Shown here piece after piece: positions 25,340 through 34,887 of a stretch of DNA of 64,000 bases. The position numbers were made by a program, and so were the translations under genes. Within the stretch, counting starts at the first letter, position 1, and each line of letters starts with the position of its first letter. Source of the stretch: Vulgatibacter incomptus_A (GTDB taxonomy: Bacteria > Myxococcota > Myxococcia > Myxococcales > Vulgatibacteraceae); NCBI GenBank assembly GCA_040391605.1, contig JBEBXK010000005.1, positions 1 to 64,000 of the forward strand, given 5' to 3'. Under the pieces are notes generated by a model that was not told the origin of the DNA, did no database searches, and saw nothing but the letters and a program-made list of their open reading frames with translations.

Positions 25340-27409
25340 CTACCAGACGACGCAGCGATCCACCGGCGCCATCGGACTCCCCGCCTCGCATTGGAAGGCC
25401 TCTTGGAAGGCCGCCTGATTCGAGACCGCGCCGTTCACCCGGAAGATCGGCGGCGAGTGGGGATCGACCGTGACCAGCATCCGCTCGTAGGCTGGCCGCC
25501 GATTGGAGCACCAGGCCTGGGCGTAGGAGAGGAAGAAGTGCTGCGCCGGCGTGAAACCCGACGCCCCCTCCTCGTCCAGATCCGTTCGGCCGGCGGAGAA
25601 GGACTTCCACGACATCCGGAGCCCAGCGCTGTCGGCGATGTTCTCACCCAGCGTAAGGTTGCCGTTGAGGTGCACCCCATCCAGCACGGTGTAGGCGTCG
25701 TACTGCTGCACCACGCATTGGGTCTTCTCGGTGTACGCAGCCGCCACCTCGGGTGACCACCAATCGCGCAGGTTCCCCTCGGCATCGAAGAGGCGGCCCT
25801 TGTCGTCGAAGCCGTGGCTGAGCTCGTGGCCCATCACCATGCCGATGGCGCCGGCGTTGGCGGCGGGCGCGGCGGCCGTGCGGAAGAAGGGCGATTGGAG
25901 GATCCCGGCGGGGAAGACCATCTCGTTCAGGAGCGGGTTGTAGTAGGCGTTCACTGTAGGTGGAGACATGAACCACTCCGAACGATCCACCGGCTTGCCG
26001 ATCTGGGCGAGCTGCCGCCGTGACTCGAAGCGCGCCGCCTGCAGGCGGTTCTCCAGGTACGAGACCCTCTCCACCTTCAGCGCGTCGTAGTTGCGCCAAT
26101 GATCGGGGTAGCCGATCTTGTTGTCGATGGTGTGCAGCTTCTCGAGCGCTCCTTTGCGGGTGGTCTCGTCCATCCAATCGAGGGTGTCGAGGTTCTCGCG
26201 GAATGCCTCCTCGATCCCCTTGACCAGCGCCACCGCCGCCGACTTGCCCTCGGGGCCGAAGGTCTCCTCCACGAAGGGGCGCGCCAGCGCCTCGCCCATC
26301 GCGCCGTCCACCGCAGCCACGCAGCGCTTCCAACGGGGGAGGATCTGCTCCTCGCCGGTGAGGTGGGCGGCGCTGAAGTCGAAGTCCTCCTGGACGAAGG
26401 CCTCCGGAAGCGCGGGGGCGGCGGTGTCCACCAGATGCCAACGCAGATACGCGCGCAGCGCCGGCAGCTCCGTCACCACCAGCACCTGGTTGAAGCCAGC
26501 GAAGAAGGCCGGCACCGCTACGTTGATCGCCTCGATGTCACCGATTCCGAGGGCGTCGAAGTAGGCCTTCCAATCGAAGGCCGGCGCCTGCGCCTCGAGG
26601 CCCTTGCGGTCGATCCGATGGTAGATCGCATAGGGATCGCGCCGCTCCACCCTGGGCAGCGACGCGGCGGCGAGGGCAGTCTCGATCTCCATCACCATCT
26701 GTGCATCTGCCGCTGCCCGCGCGGACTCTTCGCCGGCGAGCTCCAGCATCCGGGCCACGTGGGTCTGATAGGCTTGGCGCAGCGCCACCGCGCGCTCGTC
26801 TTCCTTCAGGTAGTAGTCGCGATCCGGCAGGCCCAGGCCGCCCTGATCGGCGCCGCCGATCATCTGGGTCGCGTCGCGAAAGTCCTGCTCGGCGCCGAAG
26901 GCGAAGAAGGCGTTGACGTCCCCGAACTGCAGGCGGGCCACTTCGGTGGCGAGCTGCTTGCGGTCCTGGACGGCGTCGATCCGGGCCAGCTCCACCTGCA
27001 GTGTCGCCAGCGACGCCTTGGGCGCGTGCTCTTCGTCCATGCAGCTCGTCCAATAGGCGCCCAGCTTCTCGCCGTAGGGCGTCTTCAGCCTGCCCGCCGC
27101 GGAGTCCTCCAGGATCCGCCGGAGCATCAGCTCGTTATGCGCCTGGATCTCGGAGAAGCTGCGGTACCAGCCCGGTCGGTCCGGAGGGATCGGGGTCGCG
27201 GCGATCCAGCCGCCACAGGCGAATTGGTAGAAGTCGTCGCAGGGATCGGCCTCGCGATCGAGCGCGCCCTGGTCGATGTCCATCGAGGGGAGGGGCGGGG
27301 CGGTGCGAGCCTCGTCTTTGACGACGGCGGCCGGGCGGGGCCCGGCGCTCTTGCACGCGGCGAAGGGGACGAGCAGGGCGACGGCGAGGGCGATCAGGGT
27401 TGGGCGCAT
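25340..27409 (-). CDS. M13-family zinc metallopeptidase (PepO/neprilysin-like) lipoprotein
   Basis: A 689-residue peptidase. The signal peptide ends in a lipobox (LLVPFAAC), so the mature protein is predicted to be lipid-anchored. The M13 N-terminal domain starts DPCDDFYQFACGGW. The catalytic domain holds HELSH at 528-532, the third zinc ligand E589 in ENIAD, the substrate motif NAYYNP and the C-terminal CVVW that closes the family fold. It hydrolyses peptides in the periplasm or at the cell surface. The start is the ATG at 27409, giving a clean signal peptide; the frame is open 43 codons further but without support. Confidence 0.93.
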   Translation of the reverse strand: MRPTLIALAVALLVPFAACKSAGPRPAAVVKDEARTAPPLPSMDIDQGALDREADPCDDFYQFACGGWIAATPIPPDRPGWYRSFSEIQAHNELMLRRILEDSAAGRLKTPYGEKLGAYWTSCMDEEHAPKASLATLQVELARIDAVQDRKQLATEVARLQFGDVNAFFAFGAEQDFRDATQMIGGADQGGLGLPDRDYYLKEDERAVALRQAYQTHVARMLELAGEESARAAADAQMVMEIETALAAASLPRVERRDPYAIYHRIDRKGLEAQAPAFDWKAYFDALGIGDIEAINVAVPAFFAGFNQVLVVTELPALRAYLRWHLVDTAAPALPEAFVQEDFDFSAAHLTGEEQILPRWKRCVAAVDGAMGEALARPFVEETFGPEGKSAAVALVKGIEEAFRENLDTLDWMDETTRKGALEKLHTIDNKIGYPDHWRNYDALKVERVSYLENRLQAARFESRRQLAQIGKPVDRSEWFMSPPTVNAYYNPLLNEMVFPAGILQSPFFRTAAAPAANAGAIGMVMGHELSHGFDDKGRLFDAEGNLRDWWSPEVAAAYTEKTQCVVQQYDAYTVLDGVHLNGNLTLGENIADSAGLRMSWKSFSAGRTDLDEEGASGFTPAQHFFLSYAQAWCSNRRPAYERMLVTVDPHSPPIFRVNGAVSNQAAFQEAFQCEAGSPMAPVDRCVVW

Positions 27410-27538
27410 CCTCGGTGGTCTACTACGCGAGGGGCCTGCTGGTGAAGCTTTCCGTGACGGTGTGTCTACTGGTCGACGACCCGGCTGACCGCCGCCTAAC
27501 GGAGTCTCTTCTGCGATGGGAGCTTCGACACCAGGCAC

Positions 27539-27988
27539 CTAGAGCGCCGGGCCCTCCTGCTCGCCGGACTCCGTCGTCTCCATCTTCGTGTTCCCATCGG
27601 GCGAGGCGGCCGCATCGACGGCCGCCGGCACGTGGGGCTGTCGGGCGTGGCGCTTGAAGTAGGCCACGAGCTCCCGATGCTCGGTCGACGTCGGCTGCGG
27701 CAGCGGCGCCATCACCCGCGACATCCGCCGCGCCCCCATGTCCACGATCACCGGCTCCCAATCGTCGGCGAGGTGGTACGAGGGCAGCGGGACGCTATGG
27801 CAGCTCGAGCAATAGCGCGCGGTCAGCGCGGCGCCGCGACTCCCTGGATCCGGGAGATCGGCCGGCGTCGTCCCCCTCGGAAGGAACGCCGGCGGCCCGC
27901 TCGTCTGCACGCCCATCAGCGCCACGAGCGCCGAGATCCCCAAGAGGAGGAACGCACCCAGACCGAGGACGATCAGCCGACCCTTCAT
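27539..27988 (-). CDS. Membrane-anchored c-type cytochrome
   Basis: A 149-residue monoheme cytochrome. One N-terminal helix (residues 5-25) is uncleaved-looking. The heme motif CSSCH has C60, C63 and H64; candidate axial methionines are M93-M101 in DMGARRMSRVM. A polar, acidic tail of about 35 residues follows. It is likely a periplasmic electron carrier, partner unknown. ATG at 27988 with GGAGG 12 bases upstream, a rather wide spacing; the open frame extends 29 codons further. It lies upstream of the M13 peptidase on the same strand with a 129-base gap. Confidence 0.85.
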   Translation of the reverse strand: MKGRLIVLGLGAFLLLGISALVALMGVQTSGPPAFLPRGTTPADLPDPGSRGAALTARYCSSCHSVPLPSYHLADDWEPVIVDMGARRMSRVMAPLPQPTSTEHRELVAYFKRHARQPHVPAAVDAAASPDGNTKMETTESGEQEGPAL

Positions 27989-28220
27989 GATCTCTGTAGA
28001 CCTCCGAAGCTCCCAGCGCCGATGCCAGAGCGGATGAGAGCTCGCCGCCGCTCGAGGCCAACGCGATCCCCTCACGCGCGCAGCGTGCGATCGGCTCCAG
28101 CGTTCGCTCGCCTCTGGCGGTTCGTGAAGCGCTCATTCTATGGCCCTTCCGCCTGCAGCGCTCGCCGATCGGGGCGCCCATCCGAAACTCCGGGTGGCGT
28201 CAGCCGCCGATGCCGCTAAA

Positions 28221-28820
28221 ATGCGTCGCGTGGATACCAACCGACGCATCGTCCTGCCCATCGCCCTCGTCGCCTCGCTCTTCTTCGCGGGCTGCGGGAT
28301 CCAATCCATCCCCAAGGCCGAGAACCAGGTGGACGCCGCCTGGGGCGAGGTCCAGAACCAGTACCAGCGTCGGGCGGATCTCGTCCCGAACCTGGTGAAC
28401 GTGGTCAAGGGCTACGCCGCCCACGAGAAGGAGACCTTCGACTCGGTGACGCAGGCCCGGGCCTCGGCGACCCAGACCGTGCTCCAGGTGGATCAGCTCA
28501 CCCCCGAGACGATGAAGAAGTTCGAGCAGGCCCAGGCCCAGCTCGGCGGCGCCCTGGGGCGGCTCCTCGCCGTGGCGGAGCGCTACCCGGATCTGAAGGC
28601 CAACGAGAACTTCCGCGATCTCCAGGTGCAGCTCGAAGGCACCGAGAACCGCATTGCCATCGCCAGGCGCCGCTACATCGAGTCGGTGCAGCACTTCAAC
28701 AACCAGATCACCGTGCCGCCCAGCAGCTTCACCAACTCGCTCTTCTATCACAAGCAGCCCAAGCCCCAGTTCACCGCAACGGCGGAGAACGCCGATAAGG
28801 CACCGGAGGTCCGCTTTTGA
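28221..28820 (+). CDS. lemA: LemA family lipoprotein
   Basis: A 199-residue LemA protein. The signal peptide ends in LFFAGC, a lipobox. The conserved LemA core NQVDAAWGEVQNQYQRRADLVPNLV follows, with the typical helical coiled-coil layout and the terminal FNNQITVPPSSFTN segment. LemA proteins are membrane-associated partners often encoded with TPM-domain proteins, as here. The ATG at 28221 gives the shortest sensible signal peptide. The stop overlaps the TTG start of the next gene (TTGA), with GGAGGT inside lemA serving the downstream start. The molecular role is not well defined in the family. Confidence 0.9.
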   Translation: MRRVDTNRRIVLPIALVASLFFAGCGIQSIPKAENQVDAAWGEVQNQYQRRADLVPNLVNVVKGYAAHEKETFDSVTQARASATQTVLQVDQLTPETMKKFEQAQAQLGGALGRLLAVAERYPDLKANENFRDLQVQLEGTENRIAIARRRYIESVQHFNNQITVPPSSFTNSLFYHKQPKPQFTATAENADKAPEVRF

Positions 28821-29515
28821 TCGCTGCGCTCGCGGGGGCCCTCGTCCTCGCGCTGGTCCCGGTCCCCACCTTGACGGGGCCCGTCGTTGACAAGGCCGGC
28901 GTCCTCAGCCAGCCCGAGCGCGTGCGCCTCGAGGAGCTGGCCAGGGCGGCCCACGCCACCAACGGGGGGAACGGCCCCCAGCTCGCCTTCCTCCTCATCC
29001 CCTCCCTCGAGGGTGAGCCCATCGAGAGCTACTCGATCCGGGTGGGGGAGAAGTGGAAGCTGGGTTCGGCCAAGGAGGACAACGGCCTCCTCTTCGTGGT
29101 CTCCATCGAGGATCGCACCCTGCGGATGGAGGTGGGCGGCGGCATCGAAGGGGAGATCACCGACGTCCAATCCAATCGGATCGTCCGCGAGATCATCACG
29201 CCCGCCTTCCGCGAGGGCGGCTATGGCGGGGGACTGCGCGCCGGGGCGGAGCAGGCCCTCCGCCTGTTGGACGTCGACGTGGGCCAGGGCAAGGGTGCCC
29301 GCGGCGGCGAGGAGGCCAGCCCCCTCGAGTTGCTGATCTTCCTCATCGTCATCGCCGGCGCCTTCTTCCTCTCGCGGATGCTGGGGATCCCCCTGGGGCG
29401 AGGCGGCTTCGGCGGCGGCGGTCGCGGAGGCTTCGGTGGCAGGGGCGGCGGCGGGGGCGGTTATCGAGGCGGCGGCGGCGGCTTCTCCGGCGGCGGCTCC
29501 TCCGGCAGGTGGTGA
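28817..29515 (+). CDS. TPM-domain (YgcG-like) secreted or membrane protein with glycine-rich tail
   Basis: A 232-residue protein. It has an N-terminal signal sequence, a TPM domain (about 20-145, with GPVVDKAGVLSQPERVRLEE and LLFVVSIEDRTLRMEVGGGIEG), one membrane helix (about 172-190) and a glycine-rich tail with GGGGF/GGRGG repeats ending SSGRW. Such tails are typical of YgcG homologues. TPM domains in other organisms have phosphatase or photosystem-repair roles; here only the LemA partnership is solid. Start TTG at 28817 overlaps the lemA stop (TTGA), with GGAGGT six bases upstream. Confidence 0.88.
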   Translation: MIAALAGALVLALVPVPTLTGPVVDKAGVLSQPERVRLEELARAAHATNGGNGPQLAFLLIPSLEGEPIESYSIRVGEKWKLGSAKEDNGLLFVVSIEDRTLRMEVGGGIEGEITDVQSNRIVREIITPAFREGGYGGGLRAGAEQALRLLDVDVGQGKGARGGEEASPLELLIFLIVIAGAFFLSRMLGIPLGRGGFGGGGRGGFGGRGGGGGGYRGGGGGFSGGGSSGRW

Positions 29516-29742
29516 GGCGGGCGCCGCGAGCGATCACGGCGGCAGCCAAGGCGGCTTCTTTTTCAGCAGGTGGCTGGGGGCAGCTCCTTGGGCGGCGTTT
29601 ACCAGGGCGGCAGCTACCGGTCGACGCAGCGATCGATCCAGGCTTGACGGAGGACGACCGTCCCGGTAGCGGAATCCTCTTTGCAAAAATGGCTTCGTCG
29701 CGCGCTCCGATCGGGGCGCCGACCGCCAACGGAGATCATCAG

Positions 29743-31827
29743 ATGAAGCGCCTCGCCCTCCTAGGGATCCTGATCGCAGCGAGCCCCGCCTACGCGGACG
29801 AAGGCATGTGGACCTTCGACAACGTCCCCGTCGCGGCGGTGAAGGCCAAGTATGGCTTCGAGCCCGATCAGCCCTGGCTCGATCACGTGCGCCTCTCCTC
29901 GGCGCGCCTGGCCAACGGCTGCTCGGCGAGCTTCGTCTCCCCCACCGGGCTGGTCCTCACCAACCACCACTGCGTCCACAGCTGCGTGGAGCAGCTCTCC
30001 ACCGCGAAGCGCGACTTCGTGCAGGACGGCTTCCTCGCCAAGACCCTCGACGATGAGCAGGTCTGCCCCGCCACCGAGGTGAACCAGCTCCTCGCCATCA
30101 CCGACGTCTCCGCCAGGATCGAGGAGGCCACCAAGGGGCGGGAGGGCAAGGCCTTCGGAGAGGCCCAGCGCGCCGAGCTGTCCCGCATCGAGAAGGAGTG
30201 CTCTACCGGCGACGACGTCCGCTGCGACGTGGTCACCCTCTACAATGGCGGCCGCTACCACCTCTACAAGTACCGCCGCTTCCAGGACGTGCGCCTGGTC
30301 TTCGCCCCCGAGCTCGCCACCGCCTTCTTCGGCGGCGATCCCGACAACTTCATGTTCCCCCGCTACAACCTCGACGCCGCCTTCCTCCGCGTCTACGACG
30401 ACGGCAAGCCCGCCCAGCTCGAGGACTATCTGCGCTGGTCGGAGGCGGGCGCCCAGGCCGGCGAGCTCTCCTTCACGTCGGGCCACCCCGGCCGCACCGA
30501 TCGCCAGCTCACCGTGGCGCAGCTCGAGCTCCAGCGGGACGTCTTCCTCCCCCGCCGCCTGCTCTACCTCTCGGAGCAGCGGGGCATGCTCGGCGAGTAC
30601 CAGAACCGCGGCGCCGAGCAGCGTCGCACCGCCAACACCATGCTCTTCTATGTGGAGAACAGCGTGAAGGCGATGAAGGGCATGCGCGACGCGCTGGTGG
30701 AGAAGGAGTTCTTCGCCAGCAAGGTCGCCGAGGAGAACGAACTCAGGCGCTGGGTGGCGGAGGATCCCGCCAGGGTCGCAGCTTATGGCGGCGCCTGGGA
30801 CGCCATCGCCGACGCGCAGCGCGACTACCGCAACCTCCTCGACGAGTTCGTCTACCTCGAGGGCGGCGGCAGGCCGTGGGGCTTCCAATCCACCCTCTTC
30901 TCCCACGCAAGGATGCTGGTTCGGGCGGCGGATGAGAGGCCCAAGCCCAACGAGCAGCGCCTCCGCGAGCTGGGCGACGCCAACCTCCCCGCCGTGGAAG
31001 CGCGTCTCTTCAGCGCCGCGCCCATCTACCCGGAGTTCGAGGAGGCGATGCTGGGCTTCAGCCTCACCAAGCTGCGGGAGGCGCTCGGCACCGACCATCC
31101 CTTCGTGGTGAAGACCCTGGGCAAGGACTCGCCCGAGGCCTTGGCCAAGCGGCTGATCCAGGGGACGAAGCTGCAGGATCCCAAGGTGCGCAAGGCCCTG
31201 TACGAGGGAGGCGCCCAGGCGATCGCCAATTCGAAGGATCCCATGATCCTCCTGGCCCGCCGGCTGGACGACGACGCCCGAGCCATCCGCGCCAGCTACG
31301 AGAGCTCCGTGGACGCCGTGAGCCGCAAGAACGGCGAGCTGATCGCCAAGGCGAAGTTCGACGCCTACGGCACCAGCGTCTACCCCGACGCCACCTTCAC
31401 CCTTCGTCTCTCCTACGGCTTGGTGGAGGGTTGGGAGAAGGACGGCAAGGCCATCGATCCCATCACCCGGATGGGAGGCACCTTCGAGAGGGCCACCGGC
31501 GCGGATCCCTACGCGCTGCCGCCGAGCTGGCTCGAGGCCAAGGCCAAGGGGCGGATCGACCTCTCCACGCCGATGAACTTCGTCAGCTCGAACGACATCG
31601 TCGGCGGAAACTCCGGTTCACCCGTGGTGAACCAGGCGGGCGAGGTGATCGGCCTGATCTTCGACGGAAACCTCCCCTCCCTCGGCGGCTCCTACGGCTT
31701 CGATCCGGCGGTGAATCGCGCGGTGGCCGTACACAGCCAGGCGATCATCGAGGCCCTCCGAAAGATCTACCCCGCCCAGCGGATCGTCGACGAGCTCCAG
31801 CCCGTCAAGACGGCGGGTGACCGATAG
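29743..31827 (+). CDS. S46-family dipeptidyl-peptidase
   Basis: A 694-residue serine exopeptidase of the DPP7/DPP11 family, which releases dipeptides in the periplasm. The signal peptide ends at AYADEG. The N-terminus EGMWTFDNVP is the family signature. The catalytic histidine lies in TNHHC (H75/H76), the aspartate region in FFGGDPDNFMFPRY and the nucleophile S624 in GNSGSP. Length matches the family (about 700). The start is the ATG at 29743 with GGAG 8 bases before. It probably works with the M13 peptidase in peptide nutrition. A hairpin at 31832-31854 follows. Confidence 0.95.
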   Translation: MKRLALLGILIAASPAYADEGMWTFDNVPVAAVKAKYGFEPDQPWLDHVRLSSARLANGCSASFVSPTGLVLTNHHCVHSCVEQLSTAKRDFVQDGFLAKTLDDEQVCPATEVNQLLAITDVSARIEEATKGREGKAFGEAQRAELSRIEKECSTGDDVRCDVVTLYNGGRYHLYKYRRFQDVRLVFAPELATAFFGGDPDNFMFPRYNLDAAFLRVYDDGKPAQLEDYLRWSEAGAQAGELSFTSGHPGRTDRQLTVAQLELQRDVFLPRRLLYLSEQRGMLGEYQNRGAEQRRTANTMLFYVENSVKAMKGMRDALVEKEFFASKVAEENELRRWVAEDPARVAAYGGAWDAIADAQRDYRNLLDEFVYLEGGGRPWGFQSTLFSHARMLVRAADERPKPNEQRLRELGDANLPAVEARLFSAAPIYPEFEEAMLGFSLTKLREALGTDHPFVVKTLGKDSPEALAKRLIQGTKLQDPKVRKALYEGGAQAIANSKDPMILLARRLDDDARAIRASYESSVDAVSRKNGELIAKAKFDAYGTSVYPDATFTLRLSYGLVEGWEKDGKAIDPITRMGGTFERATGADPYALPPSWLEAKAKGRIDLSTPMNFVSSNDIVGGNSGSPVVNQAGEVIGLIFDGNLPSLGGSYGFDPAVNRAVAVHSQAIIEALRKIYPAQRIVDELQPVKTAGDR

Positions 31828-31831
31828 CTCT

Positions 31832-31854
31832 AGGGGCCAGGCGTTCGGGCCTCT
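31832..31854 (+). terminator. Hairpin after the S46 peptidase gene
   Basis: AGGGGCC (31832-31838) pairs with GGCCTCT (31848-31854), seven pairs including one G-U, loop nine bases, four bases after the stop. No strong T-run. Confidence 0.4.
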
Positions 31855-32004
31855 CGTCGCAGCAGCGCTGAGAGAAAGAGATCGGAGTCCGAGGAGCAAG
31901 TGCCGAGGAGTCCTCGCTCTGCGATCGATCGAGCGCCCGCTCGCTGATCGGCGGGGGGCTGAGCGATCCTGCGATCTATGCCCAGACTATGGGCGGAGGT
32001 CGCC

Positions 32005-32616
32005 ATGCTGTTCCCCAGGGCCAGCCCGGAATCCCCGCCGATGTTCAAGAGCCGCGCCTTGGACAGCGTCTCGCGCACACATTTTCTGATCGTCGCCTAC
32101 GTATACGTTCCGATCGTGATCGGTCTGGTCGCCTACGGGATCAGCCGGCACAACGTGGGCCTCTGGGAGGGGGTCGGGCTCTTCCTCGGCGGCGTCGTGG
32201 TCTGGACCCTGATGGAGTACTGGCTCCATCGGCTGGTCTTCCATTGGGAACCGAAGACATCCTGGGGACCCAAGATGCACTTCATGATGCACGGCGTGCA
32301 TCATAAATGGCCCAAGGATCGCTTCCGCCTCGTGATGCCTCCGTCGGCGAGCCTGCCGCTCTTCCTGCTCTTCGGCCTGAGCTTCTGGCTCTTCCTGGGA
32401 CCGAAGGTTTGGATCTTCCACGGCGGCTTCGCGCTCGGTTACATGACCTATGACCTGATGCACTACTACCTGCATCACGGCAAGCTCAAGGCCCCGTGGC
32501 TTCGCAAGCTCCAGACCCACCACGCGCGGCACCACTTCAACAAGGCTTACGAGGGCAAGAACTTCGGCGTCTCCAGCCCGGTCTGGGATTGGGTCTTCCG
32601 CACCGCGATGAAGTAA
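32005..32616 (+). CDS. Fatty acid hydroxylase/sterol desaturase family protein
   Basis: A 203-residue membrane di-iron enzyme. The histidine clusters of the superfamily are all present: HRLVFH (75-80), HGVHH (96-100), HYYLHH (153-158) and HHARHH (172-177), set between hydrophobic helices. The arrangement and small size resemble fatty acid 2-hydroxylase-type enzymes, so hydroxylation of a membrane lipid acyl chain is the best guess. 2-hydroxy fatty acids occur in myxobacterial lipids. ATG at 32005 has GGAGGT five bases upstream; the ATG at 31978 does not. It is monocistronic; a weak hairpin follows. Confidence 0.9.
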   Translation: MLFPRASPESPPMFKSRALDSVSRTHFLIVAYVYVPIVIGLVAYGISRHNVGLWEGVGLFLGGVVVWTLMEYWLHRLVFHWEPKTSWGPKMHFMMHGVHHKWPKDRFRLVMPPSASLPLFLLFGLSFWLFLGPKVWIFHGGFALGYMTYDLMHYYLHHGKLKAPWLRKLQTHHARHHFNKAYEGKNFGVSSPVWDWVFRTAMK

Positions 32617-32639
32617 AGGGGGCGCCTTGGGGCAACGAG

Positions 32640-32670
32640 GAGCCCGCCTGTCCCGCGAGCGGCGGGGCTC
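32640..32670 (+). terminator. Imperfect hairpin after the hydroxylase gene
   Basis: GAGCCCGCC (32640-32648) pairs with GGCGGGGCTC (32661-32670) with a one-base bulge and a 12-base loop. No T-run; weak call. Confidence 0.3.
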
Positions 32671-32765
32671 CGCGTATCCCGAAACGGTCACCGCGGCTCA
32701 TCGTGTCCCAAAGCGACCACCGGGTCGCGTCAGCTCCGATCAGACGAATGCCCGGGTCTTCGGGC

Positions 32766-33158
32766 CTACGGCCGGTTGGCGTCGTCGTTCTGCGCCACCT
32801 GGACCTCGCGGGCCACCACGTCCAGCAGGGCGTCCAGATCGAAGGGCTTCCCCAACCAGCCGTTGACCCCGATCTCCGCCGCGCTCCGTCCCGCGTCCGC
32901 CGCCGCGGTCACCAGGACGATCGGCGCCTGGTGATCGTGGGCCTCGCGGAACCGCCTGGTGAACTCCTTGCCGTCCATCACCGGCATCTTCATGTCCAGG
33001 AGGATGAGATCCGGCATCCCGCGGGAGACGTTGTCGAGGGCCCTGGCGCCGTTCACGGCGGACTCCACCCGATAGCCTTCCAGGTCCAGGGTCTCCGCCA
33101 TCAGGGCCAGGAGATCCGGATCGTCATCCACGATCAGCACCTTGGGCGCCGCGCTCAT
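32766..33158 (-). CDS. Single-domain response regulator
   Basis: A 130-residue stand-alone receiver domain. The acidic pair DD at 11-12, phospho-acceptor D55 in LLDMKMPVMDG, the T/S position in VLVTAA and lysine in WLGKPF are all present. It has no output domain, like CheY-type or phosphorelay proteins. GGAGGTGGCG directly precedes the ATG at 33158. It overlaps the 3' end of the upstream kinase gene by 35 bases, so the two are made together and the kinase is its likely phosphodonor. Confidence 0.93.
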   Translation of the reverse strand: MSAAPKVLIVDDDPDLLALMAETLDLEGYRVESAVNGARALDNVSRGMPDLILLDMKMPVMDGKEFTRRFREAHDHQAPIVLVTAAADAGRSAAEIGVNGWLGKPFDLDALLDVVAREVQVAQNDDANRP

Positions 33159-34887
33159 CGCCACCTCCGGACGGGAGCTGCACATAGAAGGTGCTGCCTC
33201 GGTCTTCGACGCTCTCGAACCATATGGCACCGCCGTGCTGCCGGACGATCTCCCGGGAGGTGAACAATCCGACGCCCATCCCTCCATAATCGTAAGGCGT
33301 ATCCGTGTGAGCGCGAAAAAAAGGCTCGAAGACGAAGGCCTGCTTGCTCGGCGGGATGCCGACCCCTCGATCGCCGATCGAGATCGTCACCGCGCGGGGG
33401 GCGTCGGTGCCCTGGAGGTGGGAGTCGCCCACGTCGCCCGTGGAGACCTCTACCTCGATCGGCCCACCCGCCGGCGAGTAGCGGATCGCGTTGTCCAGGA
33501 GGCTCCGCAGCACATACTCGATCCGATCGGTGTCCACGTTGGCCATCGCGGGCTCCGAGGCGTCGAGTTCGATCCGGCGATCCGGGAACTCCTTTGCCGC
33601 AGCGCCGATGGCGGCCACCGTAAGATCCCGCAGATCGGCGCGCTTCAGCGAGAGCCGGAAACCCTCCGCGTAGACCTGCGAGACGCCCAGCAGATCCTGG
33701 ATGATCCTGTCGATGCGATCCGCGCCGCGGTCGATGGCCTGGAGCCGCTCCTGCTGCGTCGCGCTCATCTCATCGGCGACCCGCAGGGCGAGCTGGGAGT
33801 AGCCCTTCATGATCGCCACCGGCGTCTTCAGCTCGTGGGCCGCCACCCGGACGAATTGATCCTTGAGGCGGCTGAACTCCACGGCCTCAGTGACGTCCGT
33901 GATCAGGGCCACCGCCCCGATGATCACCCCGGCGGAGTCCCGATTGGGCGCCGAGCTCACCCGAATGAACTTCCGCTCCCTGGTGGATCGCAGCACGAGC
34001 TGCATGCCTACGTTGTCCACGTCTTCGCCGCGCAGGGCCCGGCAGGGGGGGAGGTCGGAGATGTCGAGGTGGCGCCCCGCCATGTCCAACATCTCCGCGA
34101 AGATCACGTACTCCGAGCAAGGGCGCAGGAGATCTTCCGCTCGCTGCGCACCCATGATCCGCCGGGCACCTTCGTTGGCGAAGGTGATCTGCTGCTCGGT
34201 GTCCATCACCAGCACGCCGTCGACCATCGAGGAGAGCACGGCCTCCCACTCGGCGGCCCGCCGCCACGCCGCCTCGGCGAAGGCGCGCTGCTCATCCAGC
34301 AGCCGCTGTCTCTCCCGCCTGGCGCGCTGTCCCTGGATCCCGGCGCTGAGGATGCTCCCCGCCGCCCGGAGGGCGTCCACCTCTTCGGCGCCCCATTCGC
34401 GTGGGGCCAGGACCTCGTCGAAGCCCATGAAGCCCCACCAGCTCCCCTCGACGAAGAGCGGAACGAAGAGCATCGATTGGATCTGCTGGGGCCTCGCGAA
34501 CTTCTCCTCCGCCGGCGTGAAGCGCCCCTGCCGGGTTTCATAGACGTCCCCCCGCGAGAGGGTCTCGGACCATCGCTCGAGGCCCTGGCGCTCATAGCTC
34601 ATCCGCTGCATGAGCGGATTGGAGAGCTGCGGAAAGACGTCGCGCGCCGCCCACTCGTAGCGCTGGCTCGTGATCAGATCGCCGTCCGCCGCCAGCTCGT
34701 TGGCGAAGACGTAGACCCGGCTCACGTCCGCCGCGGCGCCGAGAGCGGCCAGGACCTCGTCCATCCGCTCGCCGATCTCCTGGTCGGTGAGGAAGCTCTC
34801 GGCGGCAAAGCGCACCGCGCCAAGGATGTCCGCCGCGCGGGCGGAATCCGATGGGGCCGTAGACGTCTCTCGCTCGGTCCCGTTCAT
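33124..34887 (-). CDS. GAF-PAS sensor histidine kinase
   Basis: A 587-residue soluble kinase. A GAF domain (about 25-195, with MLFVPLFVEGSWWGFMGFD) is followed by a short coiled coil, a PAS domain (about 218-335, VLSSMVDGVLVMD to VALITDVTEA), HisKA with H351 in AAHELKTPV, and HATPase with GDRGVGIPPSKQAFVFEPFFR and GGMGVGLFTSREIV. No membrane helix, so it senses a cytoplasmic signal. The ATG at 34887 is preferred over a GTG at 34923; neither has a perfect site. It overlaps the receiver gene by 35 bases. Confidence 0.92.
   Translation of the reverse strand: MNGTERETSTAPSDSARAADILGAVRFAAESFLTDQEIGERMDEVLAALGAAADVSRVYVFANELAADGDLITSQRYEWAARDVFPQLSNPLMQRMSYERQGLERWSETLSRGDVYETRQGRFTPAEEKFARPQQIQSMLFVPLFVEGSWWGFMGFDEVLAPREWGAEEVDALRAAGSILSAGIQGQRARRERQRLLDEQRAFAEAAWRRAAEWEAVLSSMVDGVLVMDTEQQITFANEGARRIMGAQRAEDLLRPCSEYVIFAEMLDMAGRHLDISDLPPCRALRGEDVDNVGMQLVLRSTRERKFIRVSSAPNRDSAGVIIGAVALITDVTEAVEFSRLKDQFVRVAAHELKTPVAIMKGYSQLALRVADEMSATQQERLQAIDRGADRIDRIIQDLLGVSQVYAEGFRLSLKRADLRDLTVAAIGAAAKEFPDRRIELDASEPAMANVDTDRIEYVLRSLLDNAIRYSPAGGPIEVEVSTGDVGDSHLQGTDAPRAVTISIGDRGVGIPPSKQAFVFEPFFRAHTDTPYDYGGMGVGLFTSREIVRQHGGAIWFESVEDRGSTFYVQLPSGGGDERGAQGADRG

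Noticed and set aside
29516..29742. Third gene of the LemA-TPM operon
   Set aside because: A short glycine/alanine-rich frame is visible but has no start, no ribosome-binding site and no TPM similarity.
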